A stretch of 64,000 bases of DNA from positions 448,501-512,500 of the forward strand of contig CAJNDS010002646.1 in NCBI GenBank assembly GCA_905221605.1, given 5' to 3'. Source of the stretch: Symbiodinium natans (taxonomy: Eukaryota > Sar > Dinophyceae > Suessiales > Symbiodiniaceae). Numbering within the stretch: position 1 is the first letter of the stretch; each line of letters opens with the position of its first letter. This document shows positions 1-11,039 of the stretch, piece after piece. The position numbers and the translations under genes were made by a program. The notes under the pieces are model-generated. The model was not told where the DNA came from. It made no database searches and saw nothing but the letters and a program-made list of their open reading frames with translations.

Positions 1-195
1 CTTAGGGTTTAGGGCTTAGGGTTTAGGGTTGAGGGTTTAGGGTTTAGGGTTTAGGGTTTAGGGCTTAGGGCTTAGGGCTTAGGGTTTAGGGTTTAGGGTT
101 TAGGGTTTAGGGTTTAGGGTTTAGGGTTTAGGGTTTAGGGTTTAGGGTTCAGGGTTTAGGGTTTAGGGTTAGGCTTTAGGGTTTAGGGTTTAGGG
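1..195 (+). repeat. TTTAGGG array, G-rich on plus strand
   Basis: About 27 units with scattered TTGAGGG, CTTAGGG and TTCAGGG variants. A 40 bp unique island with a short minus-strand open stretch follows at about 196-235, then a G homopolymer at 279-291. Confidence 0.95.
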
Positions 196-235
196 TCTCC
201 TCCATGCGCGCGTGCCCAGGCGGTCAGAGGGTGAA

Positions 236-660
236 GGTTTGGGGCTTAAGGGCTTGGGGTTAGGGGTTAGGGGGCGGGGGGGGGGGGGGGGAGTTCTAGG
301 GTGTATTTGTATTTGGGGAGGGGGGGTGTAGGGTTTCGGGTTTAGGGTTGAGGGTTGATGGTCTATAGTTTAGGGGTTCGAGCATGACGTATGTAAAATG
401 CAGGGGCGCCAGCAAACCGCAGACATGACGCCAATAACACGAACCCGAAGAACCCCAAGACCCAAAGCCATAGCCTATTAACACTCTTGAAATTGTTCCC
501 AAACAAGTCCCTCACATAAACCCAATGAAAAAACATGACTGTATACAATACCCCGGCGACCCCGGCGACCTACCTAGAGCATAAAGGAACACCAGCGGGC
601 AACAGCCCACAAGAGATCAAGATGATCAAATCCATTCACCAGAACACCCCAAATTCTAAA
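236..660. other. Unique island with no recognised gene
   Basis: After a G-run and degenerate repeat, about 375-650 is unique sequence. Minus-strand frames of about 60-68 codons exist but lack recognisable motifs. The next Lon exons on the minus strand should lie here or beyond the left edge, but I could not identify them. Confidence 0.5.
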
Positions 661-722
661 CCCTAAACCCTAAACCCTAAACCCTAAACCCACCGTTCAC
701 TCTCCACCTCACTTCTGCCCGC

Positions 723-3700
723 CTCTGAGGAGTTCTTCCACGGAAGGCTGGAGAGGAGCTCCAAGTAGCCTTGCTGCACTTGGGGGTATCTCGTTTTAGG
801 GTTTAGGGTTTAGGGTGTAGGGTTTAGGGTTTAGGGTTTAGGGTTTAGGGTTTAGGGTTTAGGGTTTAGGATTTAGGGTTTGGGGTTTCGGGTTTAGGGT
901 TTAGGGTTTAGGGTTTAGGGGTTACCCCGACTTTTGGGAAACACCCGTTTGGGGCTCTCAATGTTTGGGGCATGGATGGGCTATTTCTCGCGAGGGCTTA
1001 GAGTTTGGGGGTTGTCTGGGTTTAGGGTTTAGGGTTCAGTGCTTATTTAGGGTCTCAGGGTTTAGGGCTTCGGTCTCAAAAGCATGTAAGAGTTCAGGGC
1101 TTGGCAGTTCGGATGTTGCGTTTAAAAGAGAAGCCTCAGGCATCAAGGCATCATGTACCGAGCTTCAATCCAGAGCACTCACTGTGCGGTTGAGCACATT
1201 TTATGTGCCTTTATTGCCCCTACTGTGGAGTAGACCCTGGAGGAATAAAGTATTTACTTTTTAGGCATCAGTAGCTATAATAGGGACCCAGAACCCCCCA
1301 AAAAAGTATTAAAGTATAGTACTCCAAAACCCAGTTGCTTAGGGTTTAGAGTTTGAGCCGCCCCACGCCCGTCCCAAATCAGAACGACCCTACTTGCAGG
1401 TCCAGCAAGAATAAGTAGGGGACAATAGTGCCCACGAATCTTCAAGTAAAAGGGTTTAGGGTTTAGGGTTTAGGGTTTAGGGTTTAGGGTTTAGGGTTTA
1501 GGGTTTAGGGTTTAGGGTTTAGGGTAACCCAAATCCCGAAGACCTACAGACTATGGTCTCTTCGAGTTTCTGGGAACTTCCACTTCGAATGAGAGCGTCC
1601 CTGTTTCACCAGGAGGTTCTGTTAACCCCTTACAAGATGTTTTTGCATATACTTTTCGGGATGGACTATAGGGTTTTAGGGTTTAGGGTTTATGGGGCTT
1701 TAGTGCTGTTGAGGACCCCAGACCCTGCGCTATGAAAGAACCTAAACCCCAACCTTAAACCCTTGAGCTCTAAACCCGAAGACTCGGAAGCCTCAAGGCC
1801 TTGAAACGAAGTTTTAAGACCCCAGGCCCTAGGTCCGCGGCTGTGTGTGGATGTGTATTCGGGATGGTGGGCTTGAAGACTCTTCAGCCGCCTCTGCGTG
1901 TCACGTTGGGCTGCTTCGGGCTTTCCTAGGCCCGAAACCCTCAACGAACTGACCCAGGGCAACTGCATTGAAACCTCGGTTTAAGGCATAAGCCCCTGAC
2001 CCCCTTTCCGTAAATCCTAAACCCAGGGGAGGCTCGCCAGCGTTCTGCTTTATTTCTGTTCAGTTCTCCGAAATGGGACCGCTGCTGGGCACGCCAAAAT
2101 TTAAAGGGCCGGAACGTGGTGTATCAGGGAGCCAAAAAAATCCCAAACCGAACAGCCCATAAACTTAAAACCCTAAAACCCACCCTAACACCCTAAAACT
2201 CGAAAACCCTAGAACTCTAACACTACACTTTTAGCTTGCATAGAGTCCCCTACGTCGAGTCAAGATTGGGGTCTTGTACTTGAGAGTTCTAAGGGCTACC
2301 AGTGGACTAGGGAATGAGGATTCAAGGGCTACACCCTTCAAAACAATCATAGCCCTTTGCAGGACCCCAAAGAGTACCCCAGAAACCAAGGAGACCCAAA
2401 ACCCCAAACCCTAAACCCTTAACCCTAAACCCTAAACCCTAAATCCCCCAGAGAGACCCAGATACCAAGGAGTCTCCTCGCCTCAGCTCCTTCTTGGCGA
2501 TGCGCATGGCATCCTCGGGAAGACCTGCCTGGAGCTCGGCTCTTTGGGGTTTGGGGGCTCAGGGGTTTCAGGGGGTTCAGGGGGCTTAGGGTTTAGGGTT
2601 TAGGGTTTGGGGTTTGGGGTTGAGGGTTCAGGGTTTGGGGTTTAGGGTTCAGGGTTTGGGGTTCAGGGTTTAGGGTTTAGGGGTTTGGGGTTTGGGTCTT
2701 AAGTTCAGGTTCAGGTTTAGAGTTGAGGCAACCACTCCCAAAAATGTTTACTGTAACAACAGACTCCCAAAAGCCCTGGACTGAGTCGATAGGCAGGCTT
2801 TGGGGTTTGGGGTTTGGGGTTTGGGGTTTGGGGTTTGGGGTTTGGGGTTTGGGGTTTGGGGTTTAGGGTTTCGGGTTTCGGGATTAGGGTTTAGGGTTTA
2901 GGGTCTAGGGTTTAGGGTTTAGGGTCTAGGGTTTAGGGTTTTGGGTTTAGGGTAGAGGGTAGTTAGGGCTTAGGGTAATTCGGGTAATTCGGGTACTTCG
3001 GGAAGTTCGGATACTTAGGGCTAGGGTTTGGGCATGTGAGGCTTGTTACAGGTGATTAGGGTTCAGGGTAATTAGGGTTTGGGGTTTAGTGAATTTAGGA
3101 CCTAAGCCCTTCTTGTTGGACTTTGTGGGGTCTGGGTCCCCCCGAAGGAAGGAAAAAGGAACCAGGAAGTCGTTGGCTTGACGTGGTTTGTAAGCCTAAC
3201 CCTAACAAGGGAGAATGAAGCTCTTTGGGGTTTGGGCCCTCAACCCTAACTCACAGCAACCGCGAGAATGCGTTTTAGGTCCGATCGGATGCACCAGGCA
3301 TCGGCACCCCATTTGCAATCCCGGACTTCCTTGTCAGCACCTGAAGGCTGATATCCACCTGCCCACAAAACCACATGCTTGTCCACAGCGTGGACCTGGC
3401 CCAGAACAAGAACGTCCTGCTGACCTTTGGCTATCGCCGCCGCATTGTTGAGCAGCTGGCGCAACTGCTCACTTTCGTGAGGCAATCTCTGACTCGCATG
3501 GACTGGGGGCAGCTTCGGTCACGCTCGGAAAAAGCCCCCGAGCTATGAACTTCATGGGTCCGGATGATTCGCTGCAAAACTTCCTGTGCACGCTCGTTAT
3601 CACCGCGCTCCGCAGCGATGATCACGGCTTGTGACAGGATTTTGGCCTTGGGGTCCAGGGTTTAGGGTTCTAGTTCGGGTTTAGGGCTTCTTGGGTTCAG

Positions 3701-4677
3701 CATTTGCAGGTTACAGTAATGTTGGACCCGGTTTGGTATCCAGGGGTTCCCCCCCCCCCGCCCTGCGGGATTGTCGAGTCCTAGACCAGCATGGCCCTGA
3801 AAACCCTCTGAAAAACATTCCTAAACAGGATCCTCTGAACCCCAACAAAGGAAATTTCAGAACATCCCAAGGATAAACCCTAAACCCTAAAATGAAACCC
3901 TAAACCCTAAACATTAAACCCTAAACCCTAAACCCCAAACCCTAAATCCTTAACTGTGGACCCTAAATCCCTCAGACCTGAACCCTAACAGCACTGCACG
4001 CTCCTAGCCCCAAGATGAATCCCTGGATCCCAGGCAAGGAGCCCTAGAGAGTTCGGGGTTTAGTGTTTGGGGTTTAGGGTTTAGGGTTTAGGGTTTAGGG
4101 TTTCGGGTTTAGGGTTTAGGGTTTGGAGTTTAGGGTTTAGGTTGAGAATCAGGGGTTGCGTTTTAGCGACTCTTTGAGAGTGGCTGTGCGTACCTAGGTT
4201 TGGGGCGGACGGTTCCCAGATGCCCAAACCGCAATAGTACCACCGCAAACGAAAACCCCAAAAGGGAGCTGAGGACTCTGCGAGCGGCGCCCAAGCAAAC
4301 GGTTTAGGGTTTGAGGTTCGGGGCTTGGGGCTTACCCAAAGGCTCCTATGTACTACTTTGTAGGGTAGTATACTATCACACCCCTACAACTAACCCAAAA
4401 AGGAACTACAGAGCCTTCAGGTAGGGTTCAGGGTGGGGCCAGCACACCCGAAAACTCGCGCAACCCGTCGATCTTCCCGAAACTTTGACTCACATCCACC
4501 CAACAATGGTTTAGGGTTTAGGGTTTAGGGTTTAGGGTTTAGGGTGCAGGGTTTAGGGTTTACAGAGGTTGCTCTAGGTAAAGCCTAGATGTCAGCTACG
4601 AGGGCTCGCCTTCTGAAGCTTCTCGCTCAAGTGCGCGACTTCGTCCTCCTCTTCCTCCTCCTCGCTTTGGCTCTGCC
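723..4677 (-). CDS. Lon-family ATP-dependent protease, internal fragment (4 exons)
   Basis: Minus-strand exons at 4677-4610, 2528-2482, 1891-1842 and 769-723. Exon 1 gives QSQSEEEEEEDEVAHLSEKL, exon 2 AGLPEDAMRIAKKEL, exon 3 RRLKSLQAHHPEYTSTH and exon 4 YLELLSSLPWKNSSE. This order matches the Lon region just before the AAA+ domain: a charged helical coiled coil, then EY, a short spacer, and YL..L..LPW. Reading phase is kept at all three junctions. Intron 5' ends are GCGAGC, GCGAGG and GCCGCG, and acceptors are AG|G. The introns carry the telomere-like arrays. The N-terminal domain and the ATPase/Ser-Lys protease part are not seen; the latter would lie beyond the left edge. The family call rests on motif order and I could not align it. 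Confidence 0.75.
796..919 (+). repeat. TTTAGGG array inside a Lon intron
   Basis: About 17 units, G-rich on plus, within the intron between the third and fourth Lon exons (770-1841). The gene runs on minus, so in the transcript this array would read CCCUAAA. Confidence 0.9.
1450..1525 (+). repeat. TTTAGGG array inside a Lon intron
   Basis: Ten near-perfect units in the same Lon intron. The sequence between this array and 1840 includes a 60-codon plus frame that I regard as chance. Confidence 0.9.
2262..2372. mobile_element. Small palindromic TIR element (MITE-like)
   Basis: The left end TTGGGGTCTTGTAC and right end GCAGGACCCCAA are imperfect inverted repeats about 105 bp apart, with an internal inverted AAGGGCT/AGCCCTT pair. 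It sits in a Lon intron and has no coding capacity. Confidence 0.45.
2581..2960 (+). repeat. Mixed TTTAGGG/TTTGGGG array
   Basis: Contains a homogeneous run of about nine TTTGGGG units (2797-2862) within TTTAGGG and TTCAGGG units. It lies in the intron between Lon exons 1 and 2. Confidence 0.9.
3243..3660 (-). pseudogene. Broken coding fragment nested in a Lon intron
   Basis: On minus, one frame (about 3655-3480) reads KILSQAVIIAAERGDNERAQ then EVLQRII. A second frame (about 3530-3243) continues with HESEQLRQLLNNAAAIAKG and QQDVLVLGQVHAVDKHVV. Both look like helical protein with coding-like codons, but they are in different frames with no obvious intron, so a frameshift or an unrecognised intron separates them. 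The fragment lies between two Lon exons on the same strand yet fits no part of Lon. It could be a nested gene piece or an inserted retrocopy. The first part faintly resembles helical-repeat proteins; no function is assigned. Confidence 0.5.
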
Positions 4678-5589
4678 CTGCGCAAACATGCAGGATTTCG
4701 CGTGCTGACAGTTTCTCGAAGATTCTGGTTCGAAGGTTTTTTGTTTGCGGAAACTTAAACCCTTTATAGGGCTTAGGGTAGAGGTAGAACCCTAGACCCT
4801 AAACCCTAAACCCTAGACCCTAAGGGTAGAGGGTTAGGGTGTTTAGAGAGAAAAGCCTTTGGAGTTTTTTTGGGTTGCAAATCAGTGTGACAACCTGCTT
4901 AATGCGTTTAGAGGGCGTGGGGTCTAAGGTCTGAGGCGGTAAGGCTTGAGGGCTTCAGTTTAGGGTCTAGGGTTTAGGGTTTAGGGTGAATGTTGAAACC
5001 CTAAACCCTAAACCCTAGACCCTCAACCCTAAATCCTAAAACCCAAACGGCATCAAGGTAGCTTGCCTCACCATGGTGAAGTGGTGGACCTAGTTGGAGC
5101 TCCTCATTTCCGAAAGGCTACATAGAAACAAAAAAGCCTCTTCTTTCAGAAGCGTCAAGATGCGTGGCTGAGGACTGTCTGCACGCAAGGTTCTTGAGAA
5201 GGCCGACTGCAAGTTGTATTTATTCGAAACCCTAGACCCTAAGCCCTAAGCCCTAAACCCTAAACCCTATGCCCTAAACCCTAAAACCCTAAACCACCCC
5301 AAACCCTACATTGGACTCAATCCTGGGCTTCAAAACACTTCTGAAACCTGCGGCCTTCACGAAGAGTTAATAGCTGGGAGGCCTTCGAGCTGGGGCGAAG
5401 TTAGGGTTTGGGATTTAGGGTTTAGGGTTTGGGTCTAGGGGTTAGGGTTTAGGGTTTAAGGGTTAGGGCTTTAGGGTTTTTAAGGCTCTAGGGGTTTAGG
5501 GGCTTTAGGGTTTTAGGGTTTTTGGGTTTAGGGTTTAGGTTTTAGGGTTTAGGGTTTGGGAATTGGGGTTTGGGGTTCCGGGCCTAGGG

Positions 5590-5676
5590 TCGGAGCACCC
5601 CACCCCTGCCTTCGCTGTCAGAGCTGGCCCCCCGCTCCTCGCGCCGTGGGACGGAACTCTTCTGGACTGACTTAGG
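5590..5676 (-). CDS. Candidate exon, Arg/Ser/Glu-rich, unrecognised
   Basis: An open minus frame reads SSVPRREERGASSDSEG after a CAG acceptor-like site, between TTTAGGG and GGGCTTA arrays. The low-complexity charged composition makes a false call possible. Confidence 0.3.
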
Positions 5677-5938
5677 GCTTAGGGCTTAGGGCTTAGGGCT
5701 TAGGGCTTAGGGCTTAGGGCTTAGGGCTTAGGGCTTAGGGCTGAGGGCTTAGGGCTTGGGGCTTACTTGGGGCTTGGGGCTTGGGGCTTGGGGCTTGTGG
5801 CTTAGGGCTTAGGGCTTAGGGCTTAAGGCTTAGGGCTTAGGGCTAAGGGAGCCCTAGGGCTTAGGGCTTAGGGCTTGGGGCTTGGGGCTTAGGGCTTAGG
5901 GCTTAGGGCTTAGGGCTTAGGGTTTAGGGCCTCAAGGG
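5672..5938 (+). repeat. Homogeneous GGGCTTA variant array
   Basis: About 35 units, mostly GGGCTTA, with some GGGCTTG. Local uniformity of a variant unit points to amplification in place after the variant arose. Confidence 0.95.
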
Positions 5939-6208
5939 GGTCCATGTACCTTCGGTTAGGGCTTGTAGCTTTTTGGTGCTTATAGGGTGCAGGGTTTAGC
6001 TTTGCGGGGTTTGTGGGGCGTAGGGTTGTTTTGTGTAGGGCTTGTTGGATTTCAGGGCTTAGGTCTTCGGAGATCTTCGGGGGCTTGGCTGGGCTATCTT
6101 TGGCGTGGGCAGTCGGGTCTGTGGGTTTAGGGGTTTAGGGTTTGGGGTTTAGGGTTTCGGGTTTAGGAGTTTAGGAGTTTAGGGTTTAGGGTTTAGGGTT
6201 TAGGGGGC

Positions 6209-6371
6209 TTAGAGCAACAGATCATCTTCTTCCGCAAGTCGGTCTGGGAGATGTGACCTCTGAGGTCTCTCATCGTCGGAGACCTCCCAAGGGATTCGCT
6301 GGCGGGATCCTCCGCCAGGCAAACGTCCCCGCACTGCCCCTCTTCGCCCTCTTCTTCGGATCTTCTTCACC
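6209..6371 (-). CDS. Candidate exon with basic-then-acidic linker, unrecognised
   Basis: One minus frame is open across the whole island and reads ..RQRIPWEVSDDERPQRSH.. then LPDRLAEEDDLLL before TAA. A second frame (KRGSAGTFAWRRIPPANP) is also open over the upstream half, so the true frame is uncertain. Confidence 0.4.
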
Positions 6372-6710
6372 CTGAACCTAAACCCTCTACCCTAAACCCA
6401 AATCTTTAAACCCTAAACCCTAAACCCCCATTGGTCCCAGTATCAACAAAATAGCCGCCCAAGTCTACTCCCCGGCAACATATGCCCGGAACCCTATGCT
6501 CTAAAGCCTGTGTATACTACAAGGGCTCAGCAAGGGACTTGCAAGGGATCACCAGGCTTGTGTAAGGACTAAGTGTTGAATACCCTAAGCCCTAACACCC
6601 AAAAAACCCTGACACCCTTAACTCCTAAGCTTCAAACCCCTGAACCCCCAAACCCTGAATTCCTGAACCCCTGCAGCCCTAAACCCCTAAAACCCTGAAC
6701 CCCGAAACCC

Positions 6711-6872
6711 TCTAAGGGTAGTTGCATGGTCCCTCTAACTGACTCAGTATGGGCCCTTAAAGGGTACGCCTTAGATACCCCTTATATACCCTATACAACG
6801 ACGGGGACCATACATCAGAACCCTTTAAAGGAGGTTAGTGACCATATTAAGGCCCATAAAACTACCCTCAGA
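6711..6872. mobile_element. Palindromic TIR element (GGGTAGTT family)
   Basis: The left end TCTAAGGGTAGTTGCATGG and the right end, whose complement reads TCTGAGGGTAGTTTTATGG, form terminal inverted repeats. A second partial copy follows at about 6885-6972 with the same internal motif (GTAGATACCCCTTATATACC). A related end occurs near 29290. Confidence 0.6.
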
Positions 6873-7200
6873 ACCCTAAAACCGTAGATACCCCTTATAT
6901 ACCCTATACAACTTAAGGGCCCATACATCAGAACCAAAAGGAGGTTAGGGAGGGCCCATGAAATTCCCTCAGAGCCCTAAACCCCCCAAAGCCCCGAAGG
7001 TTTTGGGGCTCCCTTGGACCAAGCTTCTGGTTCTTAGGGATTGGTTCTGGTGGGCTTCGGGGATAAGGTGTAGGCTTTGGGGGTTTGGGGGTTTTTGAGT
7101 TTTTAGGGGTATGCTTGGGGGTTTCAGGTGCTAAACCCTAAACCCTAAACCCTAAACCCTAAACCCTAAGCTTTCGGGCTTTTTGGGCTTTTGGGCTTTT

Positions 7201-7244
7201 TGGTGGTCCTTCTTGTGGTGGATGCGCTGGAGCTCTCGCTGAAT
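7201..7244 (-). CDS. Candidate exon, coiled-coil-like
   Basis: A pyrimidine-rich 3' splice site (..CCCTCGCTCAG) precedes IQRELQRIHHKKDH on minus. It may belong with similar Gln/Glu-rich exons at 7775-7848, 9962-10055 and 11521-11595. Confidence 0.4.
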
Positions 7245-7389
7245 CTGAGCGAGGGAGAGACGTGTCAGAAATCACCGCAACCCCCAGGGTTTAGGGTTTA
7301 GGGTTTAGGGTTTAGGGTTTAGGGTTTAGGGTTTATAGGGTTTAGGGTTTAGGGCTACATTTTCCCTGCTTGCAACCACCGGATTTCAG

Positions 7390-7455
7390 CCAAACCAGAT
7401 AGAATGCGTTCATGGTGGATTAGGGAGCCACGTCGCAATGTCCTTGCATCGAGAG
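7390..7455 (+). CDS. Candidate plus-strand exon bounded by AG and GTAAAC
   Basis: Acceptor GGATTTCAG at 7381-7389 and donor GAG|GTAAAC at 7456. The open phase reads KPDRMRSWWIREPRRNVL. Not recognised. Confidence 0.35.
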
Positions 7456-7774
7456 GTAAACTCGCAACGAACGCTCACCGTAAACCCTAGACCCCAAACC
7501 ATAAACCCTAAAACCGAAACCCCAACGTCAGTGACCGTGCTTGGCCTATTTCCTGCATGCTCTGACTGCACTGGCTTCTAGCTTCTCAACGTAATAGTTC
7601 TTAGAAGAGATTTGTGGTTTAGGGTTTGGGGAATTCGGTAACTCCTTTGCTCTTTAAATCACTCCAAAAAAAAACCTAAACGCAAAACCCTAAACCCTGA
7701 ACCCTGAACCCTAAACCCTAAACCCTAAACCCTAAACCCTACCAACTCTCCCCCCCCCTCGCTGTCTCTCTATC

Positions 7775-7848
7775 ACGATCTTGTGGGCTGCCTCCTGCGA
7801 TTGGCGCTGGAGCGTGGCCTGGCCCCGCCGGAAAGTCGGGTCGAGTGT
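7775..7848 (-). CDS. Candidate exon, coiled-coil-like
   Basis: The minus frame reads FRRGQATLQRQSQEAAHKIV with GC3-rich codons, between a C-rich run and a TTTAGGG array. It is probably part of a long coiled-coil protein with the neighbouring minus islands. Confidence 0.45.
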
Positions 7849-7849
7849 T

Positions 7850-7950
7850 TAGGGTTTAGGGCTTAGGGTTTAGGGTTTAGGGTTTAGGGTTTAGGGTTTA
7901 GGGTTTAGGGTTTAGGGTTTAGGGTGTAGGGTTTAGGGTTTAGGGTTTAG
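7850..7950 (+). repeat. TTTAGGG array
   Basis: About 14 units, G-rich on plus. It directly abuts the 5' side of the coiled-coil-like minus exon at 7775-7848. Confidence 0.9.
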
Positions 7951-8506
7951 GGCTTCGGGCTTAAGGCTACGGCTTAGCTTGCATGTATCATTGGGCTTGG
8001 GGCTTCGGATTCGCAGGCTGGGGTGCACGCCAACCCTGAACCCTAAACCCTAAACCGTTTTTCTAAACCCCAAACCCCAAACCCTAAACCAGTACATACC
8101 TATGATTGCAGGCCCGGGTTGTCTTGATATGGTAATTGTTCAAAATACCATAAAGGGAGGTTGCGCGTTGAGTAAGGAAGCCCCTTTTGAAGGGCCATTC
8201 CTAATAGTCCATCCCTTTAAAGGAACCTTTCGTACCCTAAACCCGAAACCCTAAACCCTAAACCCTGAACCCGACCAAACTAGAAGTTTGCGTGGAGGGC
8301 TTGGTGCATAAGGTTCATGGTTTGGGGCTTCGTGTATGGCAAGCCTAAACCCCAAACCCTACACCTTAGTTGTGCATACCCTCTGCCCCCTAAACCTTAA
8401 CCCCCCCCGAAAGTGGTACCCAAGGGTGGCAGCGCACACGACTTTAGAGGTTAAGGTCTGGGGTGTAGGGTTTAGAGCAGCTTGTCTGTTCTCATGCAAC
8501 AGACAG

Positions 8507-8793
8507 CGGAAGGACCCTCAACCACCAGAGGGCCCTAGTGCTCAAGGCTTAGGTCCCGAAACGCACGGCCAGGCAGGCCAGCCGCATTTCGAGGTCGCGG
8601 GACCTGCACAACGGTCTGCAGCGCGTTTGCAGGAAAGGGCTGAGGCTTTGGAAGAAAAGAACCGTGTCAGTATAGTTCTGGGGAATTCGGATTCAGGGTC
8701 TGCGGTTTAGGGCTCAGGGGCTACAGATTTTTTTTTGCTAGGGCCTTGCGGCGCCTGCTGGAAAATGCTGGGATCCCGCGTGTGTTGCCATGA
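8507..8793 (+). CDS. Two candidate plus-strand exons, C-terminal end of an unrecognised protein
   Basis: Exon A (8507-8658) contains PEGPSAQGLGPETHGQAG and then a helix-like RSAARLQERAEALEEK. Exon B (8742-8793) follows a T-tract and GCTAG acceptor and reads ALRRLLENAGIPRVLP then TGA. If exon A ends before GA at 8659, a non-canonical GA donor of a type reported in dinoflagellates, the reading phase joins exactly into ..ALEEK|ALRRLLENAG... No family recognised. Confidence 0.5.
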
Positions 8794-9268
8794 ATATTTA
8801 CTCTGAGGTGCGGTGTGGCCAGAACATAAATCAGGCTAATACCGTTTTACTAGAGTCTCTAAACCCTGAACCCTGAACCCTAAACCCGAAACCCTAAACC
8901 CTAAACCTTTCAACCCAGTACGGAAGTTGAGGGGCTACAATTTGGGGCCATCTAAAGGGGCTTAAAGGGGACTAAGGCCCACCCCAGAGTGCTTAGAAAG
9001 AAGGACCCGAAATCCCTAAACCCTAAAACCCGAAACCCTAAAGAGAAGCCCAAATCCAACGCAGTCAGAGCATGCGGGGAAAAGGCTAAGAATCGTCACA
9101 GACGTTAGGGTTCAGGGTAAAGGTTGGGATATCCCGCACCCTACAACAGTGAGCGCAAACAGCGAAAGAAGGAAAAATCATTAAACCCTAACCCTAAACC
9201 CTAAACCCTAAACCCTAAACCCTATAGAAACCCTAAACCCTGCCTTAATGGTTTTTCTGCTCCCTTAG

Positions 9269-9335
9269 GCCATGCTCGGGTTGCCGAGGGCCAACGTGGG
9301 TCGCCTTTATATTGAAATTGCTACTAGGGCGGGGA
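9269..9335 (+). CDS. Candidate plus-strand exon
   Basis: Acceptor TGCTCCCTTAG then AMLGLPRANVGRLYIEIATR. The downstream boundary is unclear. Confidence 0.35.
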
Positions 9336-9714
9336 TTAGGGTTTACTTACCACACCCAAAAGCTCCAGCCTATGTAGTACCTTTTAAAGGTTTAGGGTTT
9401 TGGTTGGCTAGGGCCTCGTCTAAGGTTTAGGGAGGTGAGGGCAGAGACAGGGAGAGACAAAATAAACCTAATACCCTAAACCCTAAACGCTAAACACTAA
9501 ACCCTAAACCCTAAACCCTGAACCCTGAACCCTAAACCCTAAACCCTAAACGCCATTCCCATGCAACACGCCTTCCGGCAACAACTGTTCGCCCTCTTTT
9601 GCGGGACAGCTCACTCTTAAAGAAAAGGCTTTGGGGTTTAGGGCTTATGGTAGCTTAGATTTCAAGGCTTGGGCTGGTTTAGGTCTTCTGGATTAGGGTT
9701 TAGGCTCTAAAATA

Positions 9715-9819
9715 GGGGTCTGAATGATTAGAATAGGGTTTTGGAGGGTTATTATCGTAAAAAAATATATATATAAAGGGACACCATAAGGGAATACTAT
9801 TAGTAACCATCCCGACCCC
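9715..9819. mobile_element. TIR element, GGGGTC family copy 1
   Basis: The left end GGGGTCTGAATGATTAG and right end (complement GGGGTCGGGATGGTTACT) are inverted repeats. Copies lie at 36536-36629 and 37015-37117 and share the internal CCATAAGGGAATACTA. Non-coding. Confidence 0.6.
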
Positions 9820-9961
9820 TATGTTAGGCTTCAGGGCAACGTAACCCTTCCTGGGAACCCTAAGCCCTAAACCCTAAACCCCAAACCCTAAACCCCAAAC
9901 CCTAAACCCCAAACCCCAAACACTAAACCCTAAACCCTAAGTAAACCCTAAACCCTAAACC

Positions 9962-10055
9962 CTAAGTAGACCACCTCTGGATGCTCTCCGAGATCTGCGT
10001 GGACATCTTCATCGCCTGCGACTCCCGCTGAAGGAAGTCCTCAAGTGCCGCATGA
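9962..10055 (-). CDS. Candidate exon, coiled-coil-like, ends at TAG
   Basis: The frame after acceptor GTCCAG reads HAALEDFLQRESQAMKMSTQ then ISESIQRWST, and stops in a TAG supplied by the adjoining repeat. Codons are strongly GC3-biased. The stop may be an artefact of missing a donor just upstream. Confidence 0.5.
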
Positions 10056-10079
10056 CTGGACGGGCTAACCCCAAAAACC

Positions 10080-10182
10080 CTAAACCCTAAACCCTAAACC
10101 CTAAACCCTAAACCCTAAACCCTAAACCCTGAACCCTGAACCCTGAACCCTGAACCCTGAACCCTGAACCCTGAACCCTAAC
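10080..10182 (-). repeat. CCCTAAA array passing into a CCCTGAA array
   Basis: About seven CCCTAAA units are followed by about eight CCCTGAA units in head-to-tail order, a sharp switch of variant within one array. Confidence 0.9.
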
Positions 10183-10299
10183 CTAGCCACTGCCTAAACA
10201 GAGAGTTTAGAGTTGAGGCCCCACAGGGTCCCTAAACTGGGGTTTGGGGCTGTGGGCCATGAGATGTACTTTAGGAACTGCAGCACAAAAGAATTACAG

Positions 10300-10860
10300 T
10301 ATCATAGCAAAATCGTACACAAGCATAATAGCATAAGAGCATGATAGTAAGATGGCAAAATAATATCAGCCATGATTATTTCAATAGTAACACAAAAAAG
10401 TATAGCGAGAGTTAAGAGTTGTACAATAAGAGTATATAACAGCAAACTTTCAGTGTGGTAGTATAGCTAGTATCATAGTATGACAGAATCATCGTAAAGT
10501 GTCGTAATAATCGTAGAATGGCATAGTGGTCTAAGAGTCTGAGACCACAGATAAGAGTGGTATACTGGCACAGTGGTATAATGGTAATTTGGCACCGTGG
10601 TATAGTGGTGTAGTAGTGCTATAGTGTCATCGTGTAATACTGTAATAGTGCAATAGTGCAATAGTGCAATGGTGTAATGGCAGGGTAGTGGTGTGATAGT
10701 GTAATTGTGTAATTGTGTACGAGTGTAAGAGTGTACGAATATAATAGTGTGATGGTGAAACAGTACAACTGTAGAATAGTGTAGCATAGTAGTGTAATAG
10801 CGTACTAGCATAGCACTACTGGCGTACTAGCAATAGTTCAGACATGCAACTGTTTAGTTG
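10300..10860. repeat. AT-rich degenerate minisatellite (about 8-bp GTGTAATA/GCAATAGT units)
   Basis: About 560 bp of AT-rich sequence with a degenerate 8-bp period, clearest at 10610-10760. It differs completely in composition from its surroundings. The 112-codon minus frame here (HYTTV/HYSTV repeats) is a translation of the repeat. Confidence 0.8.
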
Positions 10861-11039
10861 TACACTACTTCTATATTCCCCGAGCACAATTGAAAAAAAA
10901 AAACTCTTTAGGGACTCAAGGGTTGCTGGTTTGGGGTTCAGGGTTGCCGCGCGTCTGAGCAAATGCGCTTACTGTTGTGCGTCTTTCTGAAGCATGGGTT
11001 GACAGAGAGAAAGAGTGAGAGATGTGATGCTTTGCTACC

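Noticed and set aside
1-195. True chromosome-end telomere
   Set aside because: Wrong strand orientation for a left end, and similar arrays continue in both orientations for 54 kb.
10473-10811. 112-codon minus ORF (HYTTV/HYSTV repeats)
   Set aside because: Translation of the AT-rich 8-bp minisatellite.
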